DNA of 64,000 bases. Origin: Aquilaria yunnanensis (Eukaryota > Streptophyta > Magnoliopsida > Malvales > Thymelaeaceae). The notes below the pieces were generated by a model. That model did not search any database and was not told where the DNA came from. It saw only the letters and a list, made by a program, of their open reading frames with translations. The position numbers were made by a program, and so were the translations under genes. Shown here one piece after another: positions 44,664 through 57,052 of the stretch. How positions within the stretch are numbered: the first letter of the stretch is position 1; every line of letters starts with the position of its first letter. The stretch covers positions 101,570,893 through 101,634,892 of the forward strand of contig CM077594.1 of assembly GCA_039654915.1 (NCBI GenBank). The letters run 5' to 3'.

Positions 44664-47600
44664 ATGTTTTCTTTTTTCTTTTTATAAATGATAAAATTAT
44701 CTCCATTTTTAGAAAATATATTTTTTACAAAAGTTAAATATATATACTTTTTTTTAAACTTAATTCAACTTGAAATCCCGTGGCAATGCCGGGTATGTAA
44801 ACTAGTTATGACCTAATTTGTGACAGAGGTTATAGGTGTTTTTTTTACCTTTCCTTGATAACTTTCTAGCAATTTTAGGCTCATTATTCTCAAGTTTCCT
44901 TTTCTTTGCAGGTCAGCCTGGTATTTTTCTTATGAAAGGTGGGACTATGGGTATCAAATTGTGTATTTCCTATGCAATTGAGCCACTTATGGGTTTAAGA
45001 GAATGTTGATATGTTGCCAAGTACTTTGCTATACTGAAACATTCATCTAAGTACTATTCTGGGTCTTGTTGTTTGTCTAGGATGCATGAAACAACATGGC
45101 AACATAGGATTCTTAACAAATCTCATTTCCTATAAGAACAGGTTCTGTTTTCCATATTCACTGCATACCTTACCATACCTTTTAAGACTCCTTACCCTTC
45201 TTCACCATTTCATAAAACCTTCCAACTATGGTGATCTTTAATAAAGACTTCTAACTTTGCCAATATCACTTTTCCATGATCTCCATTCTAGTTTTCAACA
45301 CTTTTGCATTTGTCAACAAACCTTTGTATCATGCACCTCCTTATCTCTTCCAACATAGAGTAGATAGGTTTTTGCCTAGCCTCAAGCACATGCTCAACCC
45401 CATTAAATACCTCACAAATATTGTTTTGATTGATATCACCCTTCAACCTCTTGTCGAAGAATGCTTTGGACCAAAATCTAGGCAAAATCCTTAAAACATC
45501 TAATTTGGCAGTAGGTGCATATTGATTAATTGCCTCCATTGCATCTTCAAACTGAGTTTGACATGTGCTATTTGCTGCTGACCAGAATAGGCTCTTGAAA
45601 ACATCTCCTGGGTATTTATGTCTCAAATTGGCACATATATGGCGTGCATACCTTCTGTGTTCAATATTTGGCAGCAATTCTTCAATAGCAGGAAGTAAGC
45701 CCTGTTAGTGCACAAAACTTAGTAAGCAATCACTAGATAATTCATAACATCAACAATGACTAAGCATAACAATTAAAGTAGTGAGTGATTGACCTTTTGT
45801 TGATCAGAAACTATTGCCCATCCTTCCCCATCATCCATGTCTAGATCATTTTTCAATATCTCTAAAAACCATATCTAGGATTCCCTATTTTCCACCTCAA
45901 CCACCACCCAGGCTACTGGAAACATTTGATCGTTGGCGTATTTGCCAACTGCAGTCAGTAACTCACCCTTCACAATAGTTTTTAGGAAATACCCATCTAC
46001 CCCAATAACATGCCTACAACCAGTAATGAATCCTGCTTTGCATGCCTCAAAACATACATAAATTCTTTGAAAAATAGCACATGGCACATCTTGTGTTGGA
46101 ATAACATCAAGTTCAACTTTACCACCTAGATTATACTTGATTAATTCACCAACATAGTCTCTTAAGAGACTATATTCATGCTTCAAATTGCCCTCTAGTT
46201 CCTTTCTAACTATTTCTTTGATCCTCTTGATCATTGGTATACCAACTTTAACTTTCAACTTATCCTTAACTTTCCTTCTAAAATGCTTCATTCGCATTGA
46301 TGGTTCATTCTTTAATGATTTTTGGAACTTTTTTGCAAGATATCTTCTTGTCACTAACTACAGCTTGTATTTCATGCCACATTTGTGTGACTTTTTTATA
46401 CACTTGATCTGCATACACCCTAATTTCTTATTTTAGGAAACCCACATGTGAAATGGACAATTGTTCTCACATCTTAGCTCAAGTCTTTTAGGCTCACTAA
46501 CCTTGAACCACACATTTCTATGACTCTGAACTGCATAATTAGTGGCAGCTTCTTTAAACTCATTATGACTAGCAAAATGCATTCCTACTTCAAACTTAAC
46601 ATTCTTACAGTTAGGATTTTACTTAGGAAATTTACTCCTTTTAAAATGAGGGTTGTTTTCATCTCCATCATTATTTTCCTCACCAGCATCATCAGAATCA
46701 AGATATTCAATTTCATTTCCATCCATGCCATCCGCACCTGTAGGTTCTTCTTCATCAGATATAGAATTCTTATCTGAATTAGTGCCTTCTTCATATTCTG
46801 GGTTGAAATCTTCATCCCCTGAATCACTGCCTTCTTCATTAAAAATGTGACCATACTTCACCACACTTTTCCTTGCTTCCATGAGCTCCTCATCATGCTT
46901 TTCATCAACTGCACGAGTTATACTATCTAAATCAGTGCTCTTGCTGCCCTAAAAAATATCACTTTCTTTTGGGCTACTCTCATTACAGGTAACAGTCAAT
47001 CTATAATTTGGAACACCAGCAATCAATTTATAATCTAGAACACCAATAGGCTCCCCAACTTTTGTACTAACATCTTCTTCACCAATTGAGTCCATTCCCT
47101 TTGGAAGTTTTTCACTATCCGGATTTGCATCACAAGTATAGGAAGATGCACCAACTCTGCCCTCTTCTTGCCCCACTTCATTATCTTTCTCAAAAGAACA
47201 ATTACCCTCACAATGCTCCATATATAAATGTAGCTGCCCTCTTTCAGCAAGTAGCTTATAAGCTGCCATGGCTCCCTTATCACCCCATATCAACTCAACA
47301 TCTTCGAGCTAAGAGACAACTTTCCACGTCTTCCTGAAATGTACATTTTTCACCTTTTCCAAACTTTTCTTCTGAATGAATTCCACAAATTTGCCCCAAC
47401 TAGTGAAATAATCAGAACCTATATAAATTGACTCTATCCCACATTCATATCTGTAAGGGAAGTATCGAAATCTCCCACCATGATGAATGATATATTTGAA
47501 AATTGCTTCTTCTTGATCCTCAATCGATAACTTGCATTAACAATCAATCTCATTAGTTCATATATTTACCACTGAAATCGATACACAAACTCACACCACG

Positions 47601-48247
47601 ACCAACCTATCTTTTACCATTTCACATACAAACTCACCTACACCTCAAGAACATTGATGGAAATTTCACCCATTCACTTCTGAACTAACCTTTGAGACCG
47701 TCAGTTTGACAACAAATGATCATAGCAAAACAAACTTCATCTTATAAACCAAACTCTGTAAGCCCACACAAATAACACATTTTTCAATTTCAAACACTCT
47801 TTAATCACTAATTTTTACCAATTTTAACAAAGCTAAAACATAGTTCTCCTCTTCGACAATCATGCATACCTGGCTTTTTTTGCCAACGTTCTTTGCTCAT
47901 TTTCTTCTCATTGTTAACCGTTCTTGATCCTTGAAAGCTTCTGCGCTTGTTGATTTTCTATAATTTTCTTCTCTAGATCAAATGGATTTTCATTTTTATT
48001 ATCAGAAACCTAAACCCAAGCCTTCCTGCCTGTTTCCCTTCTGTTTTTGGCAGGATAGGATGCCTATGTTAATGCCATGTAATCATCCCTCGTTATCTTT
48101 CCATTTATATGTGTGTGGAATTAACGATCAATGGGTGAATTGAACTATTTAAAAATATTAGTAACAAATTGGATAAAAATAAAAAAACTATAGTGACAGA
48201 TTTGAACCCATGCCTAAACATTAATAACAAATTTAAGATTATTACCC

Positions 48248-49712
48248 TTAAAAATTTCAGGTTTCAATCCTAACCCGACCCTAAATACACAATTTATAGT
48301 CCCACTCTCGTCAGTTGACTCTCGCAGCCCTCTCTCTCTCGCAGCACGCACTCAAACTTCACCATCAAAACTCGCACACAAAGCACTCACATAGATAATC
48401 GTGATGCTGACTCTTCCATCAGATCAGACTTCCAATTGCAATTATCCTCACCGCTTCTTAGAGTGAGCATCAAGCTATTGTTTACAAACCAGAACGGAGT
48501 CAAACCAACAATTCAAGAACTCACTGTTTGGTATTTTAGCTTTTCCGTCTAATTCACTTAGTTTTCTCTATTTCAAATATAATTCTTTATGGGCGTTGAT
48601 TTAGTTATCAGCTGATACTGTAGGCTTTTGGAATGTTTTTCTTATGCATTTTTCTTTTCTTTCAAGAATCAGAAACCGAGGGAGTAATCGAATCAGAAGC
48701 ACTGCGCTCTGGTGACCTGCACCGTCCTTCTCTGGCACTCGTGTAGTAACTGCAGAGGTGAGTTCTTTTTCTGGTTTTACGAGTCTCTGTAGGATCGGTT
48801 AACAATAGATTTGGAGCTAAGCTAATTGGTTTGCTGATACCATGTTCCTGAGCCTTCTTGTTGATTAGGCAGACAGTCGTACTAGAATGGCAGAAGGAAA
48901 TTCCACCAAGACAGATTAATAAGAGTATCTTGTTAGCTTTAGTGTTCTGGTTGTTTGGTAGAATTAGTACGAACACTAAAAACAAATAGAAATAAGGGCC
49001 AATCTGTTTACCAGGAAAGAAAAAAAAATACAGAAGCACAACCTCAAAATGGTTGCTTAGTTAAGTCATTTATAGCCCAATAAGAGAGCTAGCCTATACC
49101 TTTGCTTGTTAATGAGCTAAGATAGCTAGACTAAACTTTACTTCAGAACTTCTATGCTTCGCTTGAATACCAGAAAACTATTGTCGTTGACCACACCCTC
49201 ATTTCATCAGTGATGAATAATTATTCCTGTTACAGACAACTTGCTCACAAAATAATGAAAGAACCAGTTGCATGCACGAAAGAGTGATGTGGAATTGGTC
49301 AATACAATGTATAAGGCATCCATGCTGCCACCTTTCCAATATTTCTCTTTAAGAAAAAGTAAACTTTAACTAGATAATGATGATGGCAGCCTACCGCCCA
49401 TTCGTATGGCTTCTTCATTTCACTTGTATCCAGTAAGATTGGTTGTGGATGCTGGCTCAATTCGTATCCTATCTGCTGTTTTGAGTAAGTTGCACACGAT
49501 CCTCCAGAAGGGATTTCCCTGAAGACAGATAAAGCTATATCTTAAATCATGCAAAGCAAGTAGCACTAGAGTGTAAAACACAGAATGAATTGTGCTATTT
49601 TATTGTACTTCCCTTTTTTGTTTACTTTATATTCATGTTTCTGTTAGCTGTGTTTTAAATATTGCTTTGGCTGCCTGAGTGTGAATAATGGGTGGGCTTT
49701 TGTTTTCTGTAG
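48248..49712 (+). promoter_or_regulatory. Promoter and 5' untranslated region of the Pol III subunit gene
   Basis: Starts at the MULE edge. CT-rich leader-like sequence lies at 48300-48480. A probable untranslated exon ends at 48757 before a GTGAGT donor, and an intron would run to the TGTAG acceptor at 49712, directly before the ATG. The transcription start is not determined. No clear TATA box was fixed. Confidence 0.45.
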
Positions 49713-52700
49713 ATGGCTTATGGACGTGGAAGAGGACGAGGAGGAGGAGGAATAAGAGGTATTAATCCTCATGCTAAGAAAGAACCTTTTGTGCTTTACC
49801 CTGTGAGTTTTCTACCCTTTTATATCATATGTTCAACTGACTGCTTTACCTTGGTGGAATTTTCCTTAGCTGATTATGAAGAGACCTTTAGCTTTGTCAC
49901 ATTCATGTAGGCTATTGAATATTCAATTCCAAATGGGTTTAAGGCTCTGTTGGATATGATGTTCAATGGACTGCTTAATAACCTAAACAGGATTTTTATC
50001 TTCTTTAGGTAGTTTGGTTTAGGGCCTAGGGTTTTCTGTATCAACTTGTTTATTTTCTTTACCTACTGGGAGCTCATTGTGATTTGAGTGAAGATTTTTT
50101 TTTTTTTTGCGACTGCAGCATACATTTCTCATCATAGATTTGCTTTTAAATTATTTTGTCAAATATTTGAATCCGTTTCTCACTGTTGATAATGGTGGAG
50201 CTTTCCATCCGGTTCCCCACCTCCCATCCCCCAACTAACACATACACACAGTTCATTGTTTGAGAACCTTCGTACCTTTTGACCCTATCTAATAGCCTAA
50301 CTCTGGAGGAAGAAAAAGAAGAATAAGAAGAAATTTTCACATGGGCTCATCTTTTGCTGGAGAATTGATTTCATAATTGCGTCTTGCCTTATGCTTCACC
50401 GAATCGTATTAATTGATATAATAATGGCTTATGATGGAATTGAATTCGTATTTTGTTTACTGAATCACTTGTAATTTGACTTAACACCACACAACACATG
50501 TATGTGTTGTAGGAAAAATGAAATGCATATGAGCAAGGGAAGGATATATCTTACTCAAATTGGAACGTATAACAATCAAAGAAATATTGGCCCATGCATA
50601 GGCTATTTGCTCATTGGTAGCGCACACAAAGAGAGGATTTTCTTTTCGGTTTGTTGCAGTTCACATAATCAGTGTGATGCTTAAGGTAGACTGTCCTCTG
50701 CAGCCAAGTTGTCACTAGTTGTATTAGTGTGCACACATACATGTGGTGAAGTCTCCCTTTGCTTTCCAAATGCAATGAGTTTGGGAGATAATGCACTCTT
50801 GTTCTGGATGGAAATATATTGACTAAATCTTTGTTGTTTGACTATTCATGATCTGGCAAAGAAGTCACCTGAATCCTTGTTAATGTTTTTTATCTCAACA
50901 TTCATAAATGTGAGCAATTATATAATTGCAGGATATTAATTTACCTGATATCAAGTCCATACCAAGGGAAAGGGACTTAACAATTTTGGATGCAAAGTTG
51001 CAGAAGTTCTGGAAGAGTTCTCCTTATCATCTGGAAGAAAGAGTTACAAAGAGTAAGAAATCTATGGTGCTTGTGTTAAATGCTGGATGCCTGGATCTAT
51101 AACTTTTGGCATCCTTTTGCATGAAATGGAAAAGAGAGGAGTGGGGTTTTCGGATTGTAAAATCGATGAGTCCAATCATTACCTTTTTTTTCGGTGTGTT
51201 AACATTGTGATTATATATAACTCATCATACTACATATTAATCATAACTATGATGTGGTATTTTGCATAGAGTTTATGATGTCGATTAACTATTAAAAGCT
51301 ATTCACATTATACAAAGTTATCAAAATGTGAAAAAAATATCAATACTTACTTTTGCTTCTGATTGTAAAACTAGTTGACTGTTATATGCCTTTGCATTGG
51401 TTGGTTCTAAGTCGTGGATGATTTATGATTTATTGCTTTGTTTCTTTTTTCCATTATTATTATTATTACTATTATATTACTTCACTTGCTAAGTTTGCAT
51501 CTCTAATTGTGAGACTAGAGCCTCAAAGCATGGACATTGAGAGGTTTTCGGATTGGGGAAAGCAAAATACCAAACTAAGACGTGGTACACTTGACCAGTT
51601 TTTAGTTCTTGATAGTCATAATTTTCCAAGGGAACTGATTGGAGGTTTGTCATACGTTCTTCTCCTGAAAATCTTCAATTTGCTTATGATAAGTGTTCCT
51701 TTTTTAGGTCATTATAGCCTTTCTCCCATTGTTGATATCGTTTGAGTGTGGAAAAGATGGTATATTGAGATTTCAGGTGGAAAAAGAGTGCAGACAGCTC
51801 CTGAAGAAGTTAGATGGAATCCTGACGCAGGTTTGACAACATAACTCTGGCTTCTTAATTATCTGTTAGAATTTTTGTGCCTTTATTGTATTTATGAAAT
51901 TGCTGGACAACTTTAACTTGTTTAGTCATTGAATACATGATTACATTTCGAGGGTCTTTGTTCAACTCAGTAGTATTTTATCTTGTATGCGAAATAGAGA
52001 TATACTAGTTTACTGGTGGTCTCTTTTCTGTATTTAAGAGCATATTAAAATCAAGCAAATATAATGTTTGAATTTGATGCAGTTGTAGTTACTACTGCAA
52101 TATAATGTGTTTGCCAGTGTGTGTGTATTTTTACCATTATCATTTGTCCACCTGACATTTCTTTCTCTTTGACTGGCAGGGTGGGAAAGAAAATTAGATC
52201 TTTTTAAGGAGCGTGAAGATAAGTTGAAGGTAAGATGTGTGTAATAGATGTATCTCTTCTCCCAATTTTACTTAAAGGATTCTTTTCGGATATGTCAAAA
52301 TCCCCTTTTGGTTGATAAGCAGTGATTACAGTTTATTTAACATAAGCCTGTCATCCATAGGGTCAAGAGGAGAAAGATGAAAAGAAAGAAGGTGGAGAAA
52401 ATGAGGAACCTGAAGATGAAGTTGAAGAGGCTGAGGAGGAACCCAGTGACGGAGATTATGACCAGGTTAGCAAAAAACCTAGAGTCTTTAATCTGATATT
52501 GACAGCTATAGATCAGTGTCTCTAGGTCATAGCTGAGATGCTACAGCCTAAATGGTGCAGCCTTCAGTCTCCTAATGTGTGAAAGGGATGCCTATTAATG
52601 AGGTTTATCTGGACTAGAAATTTGATAGAATGTTAGTCCAAAGTCCATGGTCCTCAAATTACTCTATGTGGTTTCATGTTTTGGTCCTCTTTTTTGGCCA

Positions 52701-53329
52701 AACATGTGTTCCTCGACTGGTAAGTTTTGGATATGAGTCTATCAGCAACTTGTGCGGGGAGGATCATTGAAACTGAAGCCTGTCATTCATTGAGTTCTTA
52801 GATTTTATTGCATGAAATAGCTTGAAATCATTTGTGTTTTTGTTGGTAAGCATCCCTCCCTGGCAGTAGTGAAAGAGCTGGTGACATGGCTTGGAAAGGG
52901 AAGTGTGGCTCTTGAGTAGGTTTCTCATTTTAGCAGTTATCTTGTCGTCTTGACGCAAAGTCTGGAGTATTACAAGCACAGCCCCCTTCCCCTTCCACAT
53001 TATGTACAATATAAATGCTTCTTCTGCTTGACCCTTTTGTTGTTGTTTTTTTTTCCAACATATAATCCTCATAAAACACTGGATGGACGTAGAAATGAGA
53101 TGTTGATTCTAATGATGCTTCAAACTCGCAGAATTTTGAGTTTGATGATGACGAAGATGATTATAACATGGATGATGGTGGTGATGGTATGCTTCTTTTT
53201 TATTGACACAGTTGAATAATCTCAGTACTCTTCTGTGCTTGTTCTACCAGCAATGTGGTCTCCTTTCTTCATTTGTGCATTATGTGATCCAGTCTTTCTT
53301 CAACTGTTGCAGAAGGACCTCTATATTAG
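49713..53329 (+). CDS. RNA polymerase III subunit RPC7-like (Rpc31 / POLR3G family)
   Basis: A Pol III subunit of the initiation subcomplex, acting in the nucleus on tRNA and 5S genes. Eight coding exons with GT-AG introns: 49713-49802, 50932-51052, 51519-51644, 51777-51830, 52180-52229, 52361-52465, 53132-53186, 53313-53329. The phases fit and give 205 residues with no stops. Features in order are a glycine-arginine N-terminus (M-A-Y-G-R-G-R-G-R-G-G-G-G), K-K-E-P-F-V-L-Y-P-D-I-N-L-P-D, F-W-K-S-S-P-Y, and M-D-I-E-R-F-S-D-W. N-F-P-R-E-L-I-G-G, V-R-W-N-P and a long acidic tail ending D-G-G-D-E-G-P-L-Y complete it. This is the expected Rpc31 layout and length. It is the only intact host gene in the window. 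The exon 3 acceptor (TAG before 51519) was chosen because it keeps the frame. Confidence 0.9.
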
Positions 53330-53816
53330 TTGTGACTTGAAGAACATATCACTCGCCATGACGATATGTTGGTGGGTGAGTCATGGAAGAGTTGGAATTA
53401 TTCCGAATTTCACTGTTGGATTTTCAGTCACCGGTATTGGGGAATGACAGCGGTCAAGAGACTCAAGATTGTCACAAGATGCATGCAGATCTTATCTTCA
53501 TATTCCCCAGCCAGTTCTTAGGAGTCTGCATATGCATTCTAGTTTCAAACCATAAAATAGGGAGGAAAAAAAAAAAGGTCGTGAATTTCTTATTATTTCT
53601 TATTTTAACAATCCGATCACAAGAAGTTGCGAGCTGAGCCGGAGTAGAAGGGAATGATTCAACAAAGCTGCTTCTACTTCAGGTTATTGAAAAAGCAAGG
53701 ATAAAATTTTTTAGAAAATTCATCTTGATTACGAATTTTAGAAGGGTGGAATTAGCATCCCCAGAGAATGGGTGTGGAGCAAAATGTTGCGATTTGTTTG
53801 TGGCCACGTTTAAATG
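53330..53816 (+). other. 3' flank / untranslated region of the Pol III subunit gene
   Basis: No coding sequence. It lies between the stop codon and the probable Helitron. No polyadenylation signal could be singled out with confidence. Confidence 0.4.
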
Positions 53817-54853
53817 TCAACTTATTATACTATATACTAAAACCCGTTCTTGGGGTTACTGTTTATTTGAACAGTAAAAAACAGTGTCTTTCCGGTTTTG
53901 TCCCTTGATTTTGGACTGGTTTGCCTTTTTTTTTTTTTATGCGATTGCTTTGGCTAGAAGTTTGGTTAGTTTTTTGAAATAAGGTGGCTTTTTAAAGGCC
54001 TTTCTTAAAATTCTTCCACTTTCATTCTGTTTCACGTTTTTTTTTTTTGTGAAACGCATTTTCAGTTCTTATATTGTTTCCGTCTCATATTAGGCTACGA
54101 TTTTGATCAGCTTGTAAGTATCTAAATGGAACAGGGAATAGCTTTTTATCGTTATTTCCAACCTTCAATTGAGATTGCTCCATTTGAATTGATGCTCATG
54201 CTCTGCAGGTTGACTCTTTCCTCATCACAAGCATCGATCAGATGCTCGTCTTAATCAGTTATCATTTGTTCCTAAACTATGAGATATATTAACTTATTAT
54301 ATATACTGAAATGCTACAGTAATAATAAATATATATATATATATATATATATAAGTTAAGTCCAATTGTTCCCCTCTTGAGTCAAAACATGTGTAAATTA
54401 GAAAGTGGTAAAATTATGCAATAGGTATCATTGAATATGATAATATCTTTAAGGCCTCGAACTTTCAAATCTGTATTTTTTAATCACTCTATCCTAATAG
54501 TCCAATTTTAAAAATAGTAAATTTGCACAATATGTAATTTTTATATATAATGATATCTTTTGGTCTTCAAACTTTAAAAACATATTTTTTTTGTTACTTT
54601 GTTCTAATAAATGCAAAAGATGTTCTTAATGTTTAGTTTATATTTTAGGCTCCCAAACTTTCATACCTCAATTCTAAAATAAATTGGTTACCAATAACTT
54701 TAAAATGTTTCAAGTTTTCAAAATCTTTAAATTGATCACAATTTTATTTTAAATTCATAACTATTTTAACATTTTTTTTTCAATATAAATATATTTAGTA
54801 TGAAAAATTTGTCTTTATTAACCAACCCGTAATGAAGTGCGGGCGTACACTAG
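53817..54853 (+). mobile_element. Probable small non-autonomous Helitron
   Basis: The 3' end has a short hairpin CCCGTAATGAAGTGCGGG (54826-54843) then CTAG (54850-54853) followed by T. The 5' side has TTATTATACTATATACTAAAACC, similar to plant Helitron starts. The exact first base is unsure (TC at 53817, but preceded by G rather than A). No protein is encoded. Confidence 0.5.
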
Positions 54854-54983
54854 TTCATACTGAAGCTATAATTATTAGGGGGTAGTTTGAAATAAATTAA
54901 TCCAATTAATTTGTCCTCTGTTACTGCTGGGTCAACAGTAGAAAAGTGGGATAGCAATAAAACTGACTTTGGTCAGTAACTTA

Positions 54984-55326
54984 GGGCCAATTCGTTTCGT
55001 CTAAAGTCAACTAACTTTTTTTAACTTTTTCATCTTTTTTACGTGAAACCAATTTCATTTGAAAGTCAATGTTATGTAGATACAATAATCAATTTGAAAA
55101 TAAATTTTTAAGATGTTGTTAAATTTTTATGAATTTTTCTTTTTTAAGACTTGAAACTAGAAAAATTCATAAAAATTTAGTAATATTATAAAAATTATAT
55201 TTTCAATTGATTATTGTAGCTACATAATATTGGCTTTTAATTAAAATTAGTTTCAAGTAAAAAAAATGTAAAAATAAGAAAAAGTCATTTTATAGTCAAT
55301 TGACTAAAATTAAAACGAATTGGGTG
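54984..55326. mobile_element. Tourist-like (PIF/Harbinger) fold-back MITE, TSD TTA
   Basis: The 343-bp element is one long imperfect inverted repeat. Its left end is GGGCCAATTCGTTT and the complement of its right end is CACCCAATTCGTTTT. The arms share CAATAATCAATTTGAAAATA-like and TAAATTTTTATGAATTTTTC segments. TTA flanks both sides (54981-54983, 55327-55329), as expected for this superfamily. Confidence 0.75.
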
Positions 55327-55660
55327 TTATATTACAAAACTGCCACTTCAAGGAGCATGGCCATGGTCCTCTGCTCTGGCCGAGTACAAGATGAAAATTG
55401 TAGCTAAGAGTTCAAATCAATAATGAGTGATAGTTTTGTAATTTAACTAACTAACCAAGGTCAGCTCCTCGCTGGCCCACTTTCCTGTCTTTGACAGCGC
55501 TGCATCAGAGGATAAATTAATTTGTTCTGAACTGCCCCTAGAAGTTCACACCATCTTGAAACTATAAAAATATTTTGCAATGATGGAAAGTTTAGCTGGT
55601 GACTGATGTGACATTTGGCAGAAATGAATTTGAGATGACACACTTGGGCTGACTTTTTCT

Positions 55661-56149
55661 AGCCTCACACTGAGCTAATTGAAGTTGAAAACAGATTAAT
55701 CTAATTATAGTGTTAAGGGGTGAGAGCATAACATATGACAAAACAAAACACAGAACAACGAACAAGAACAAAGGGTGACCGGTGGGATAGCACAGAGTGA
55801 ACTGAGGAGTTGCTCTGGTGAAAGGAAAAAAAGAGTGGTTTGGTTGTTGAATCTTCCACCCATCCATCCCTGTGGCCGGTGACACAGACCAGCCAAAGCT
55901 CCTAAAATGAAGCACTTGTTCCCCACTAGAATCCTTTGTCTAATCGCTTGTGGCTATCTCGGCCCAAGTAATCGAAAACCACTTATTTAAGTCCCTAATT
56001 TTGCCACCACTTGCACCATGGATGAATTTTGGCCTGCTTTGTTTTCCGTTTACGTCTGAGAATGAGTTTTAGTTAAGGCGTTCGTGCTTGAAACCTTAAC
56101 TGAGTCAATTATTCGCATAACATGTATTTTTTTGTTACTATTGTTTCAC
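55661..56149. repeat. Direct duplication, copy 1
   Basis: About 490 bp, from AGCCTCACACTGAG to TTACTATTGTTTCAC, closely matches 58789-59276 in the same orientation. Shared landmarks include GTGGCCGGTGACACA and ATGGATGAATTTTGGCC. No coding domain recognised. Confidence 0.8.
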
Positions 56150-56541
56150 AAGTCTCACCAATCCAAACTTCAACCTGCAAAAATATAGACTCATTTCAAT
56201 TTGTTATGATACCAAAAAAGATCTAAGACTCAAAATCAAACTAGTAACAAAACTACCTGCAACTTCTAAGATCAGAAAACACATACAAACACACACAACC
56301 ATTTACGTCCATTGCCCTTAGCCAAGAACACCCTAAAAATCATAACACCCAGCAGGAACAACAGTGCAGTCCTACCTAATATAATTCAATAGAACGCAGG
56401 GATGTCCATCCATAATATAAAAATATGCACATGAACTAGATACATGCATGAACTCTCATATGAAATTTCTACTAAAAAATCGTAGTATATAAATTACCAT
56501 AAATCTCCTAATCAAGCCTTCACCAAATGTACAGAACCAGT
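56150..56541. other. No gene recognised
   Basis: AT-rich, A/C-rich sequence between the duplication and the hAT MITE; no long frame and no element end seen. Confidence 0.4.
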
Positions 56542-56549
56542 TTCCAGAG

Positions 56550-57044
56550 CAAGGTTATTAAAAGCGCGCTTTAGCGCGCTAAAAGCGCTGAGCGTTGGGA
56601 CTCTGGCGCTTTTCGCCATGAAAGCAAAGCTCCTTTTAAAAAGCGCGCTTTAAGCGCCCAAAGCGCACGCTTTCTCCATAGCGCAAAGCGCGCTTTAGTT
56701 AAGTTGTAATTTTTTTTTAAATAAAATAAAATAAATTTATCTAACTTACACTTACAGTTGATCTTTGAGTATTCTGAGACTTTGGATTTAGAGTATTTGG
56801 TTTTACTATTTTTCTATAAATTGTTATTACTACTTTGGTACATTATATGGATGTGTTTGTGTCTTTTTATAGATATTAAACATATTCAGTAGCTTATTTT
56901 GGTATTTTTATATATCTAATTAGCTAGTTACATATCCTAGAATTTATCTCTAAAGGAGCGCCTTACTTCATTAAAGCCCTCGCTTTCCCTTTGCGCTTTG
57001 GAACCCTTATCGCTATAGTGCGCTTTTCGCTTTTCAAAACCTTG
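56550..57044. mobile_element. hAT-type MITE, short form, TSD TTCCAGAG
   Basis: Same family as 39806-40630 but in the opposite orientation. The ends are CAAGGTTATTAAAAGCG and CAAGGTTTTGAAAAGCG. The duplication TTCCAGAG occurs at 56542-56549 and 57045-57052. The ~330-bp interior segment of the long form is absent. Confidence 0.9.
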
Positions 57045-57052
57045 TTCCAGAG

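Larger units (their letters stand above)
36934..44805 (+). mobile_element. Non-autonomous Helitron inserted in the MULE transposase
   Basis: The 5' end is A^TCTATTATATATATATATAA. The 3' end is a GC hairpin CCCGTGGCAATGCCGGG (44777-44793), nine bases later CTAG (44802-44805), then T. Insertion between A and T without duplication is the Helitron hallmark. Joining the flanks restores an uninterrupted zinc-knuckle reading frame of the MULE transposase, which confirms both borders to the base. No RepHel protein is encoded. The 7.9 kb interior is mostly AT-rich with a hAT MITE and a fold-back element nested in it. A short exon-like piece near 39241-39352 is bounded by AG and GTAAGC but has no recognisable product. 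Confidence 0.85.
36494..47540 (-). pseudogene. MULE (MuDR/MURA-type) transposase, broken and split by a Helitron
   Basis: Reading minus from about 47540. The N-terminus has I-H-H-G-G-R-F and K-T-W-K-V-V, then M-A-A-Y-K-L-L. An acidic region follows (47290-46620), then F-E-V-G-M-H-F-A-S-H-N-E-F. The catalytic core has G-C-R-H-V-I-G-V-D-G-Y-F-L-K (first Asp, about 46010) and I-V-S-D-Q-Q-K (second Asp, about 45800). N-N-I-C-E-V-F-N (possible Glu, 45430) precedes a SWIM-like L-P-C-C-H-V-V segment near 45110. A CCHC-type zinc knuckle near 44820 is cut by the Helitron and resumes at 36933, followed by a last exon (about 36650-36494). The catalytic aspartates are kept, but stops at 47309-47311, 46949-46951 and 46619-46621 and in the C-terminal half kill the gene. 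Confidence 0.85.
32509..48247 (-). mobile_element. Mutator-like element (MULE) with long terminal inverted repeats, heavily invaded
   Basis: The left end (32509-32640: GGCAAAAATCTCAAATTTGT, then CTAATATTTAGGC, CACTATAGTTTTTTT, CAATTCACCTATTGATC) is matched by the reverse complement of the right end (about 48120-48247). It has the same blocks in the same order (CTTAAATTTG, TTAATGTTTAGGC, CACTATAGTTTTTTT, CAATTCACCCATTGATC). The ends are about 130 bp or more long. The flanking 9-mers (about 32500 and 48248) are only partly alike, so the duplication has decayed. Inside are a MURA-type transposase (minus), a GRF-finger gene (plus), two solo LTRs and a Helitron. Without these insertions the MULE would be about 5.5 kb. 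Confidence 0.82.
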
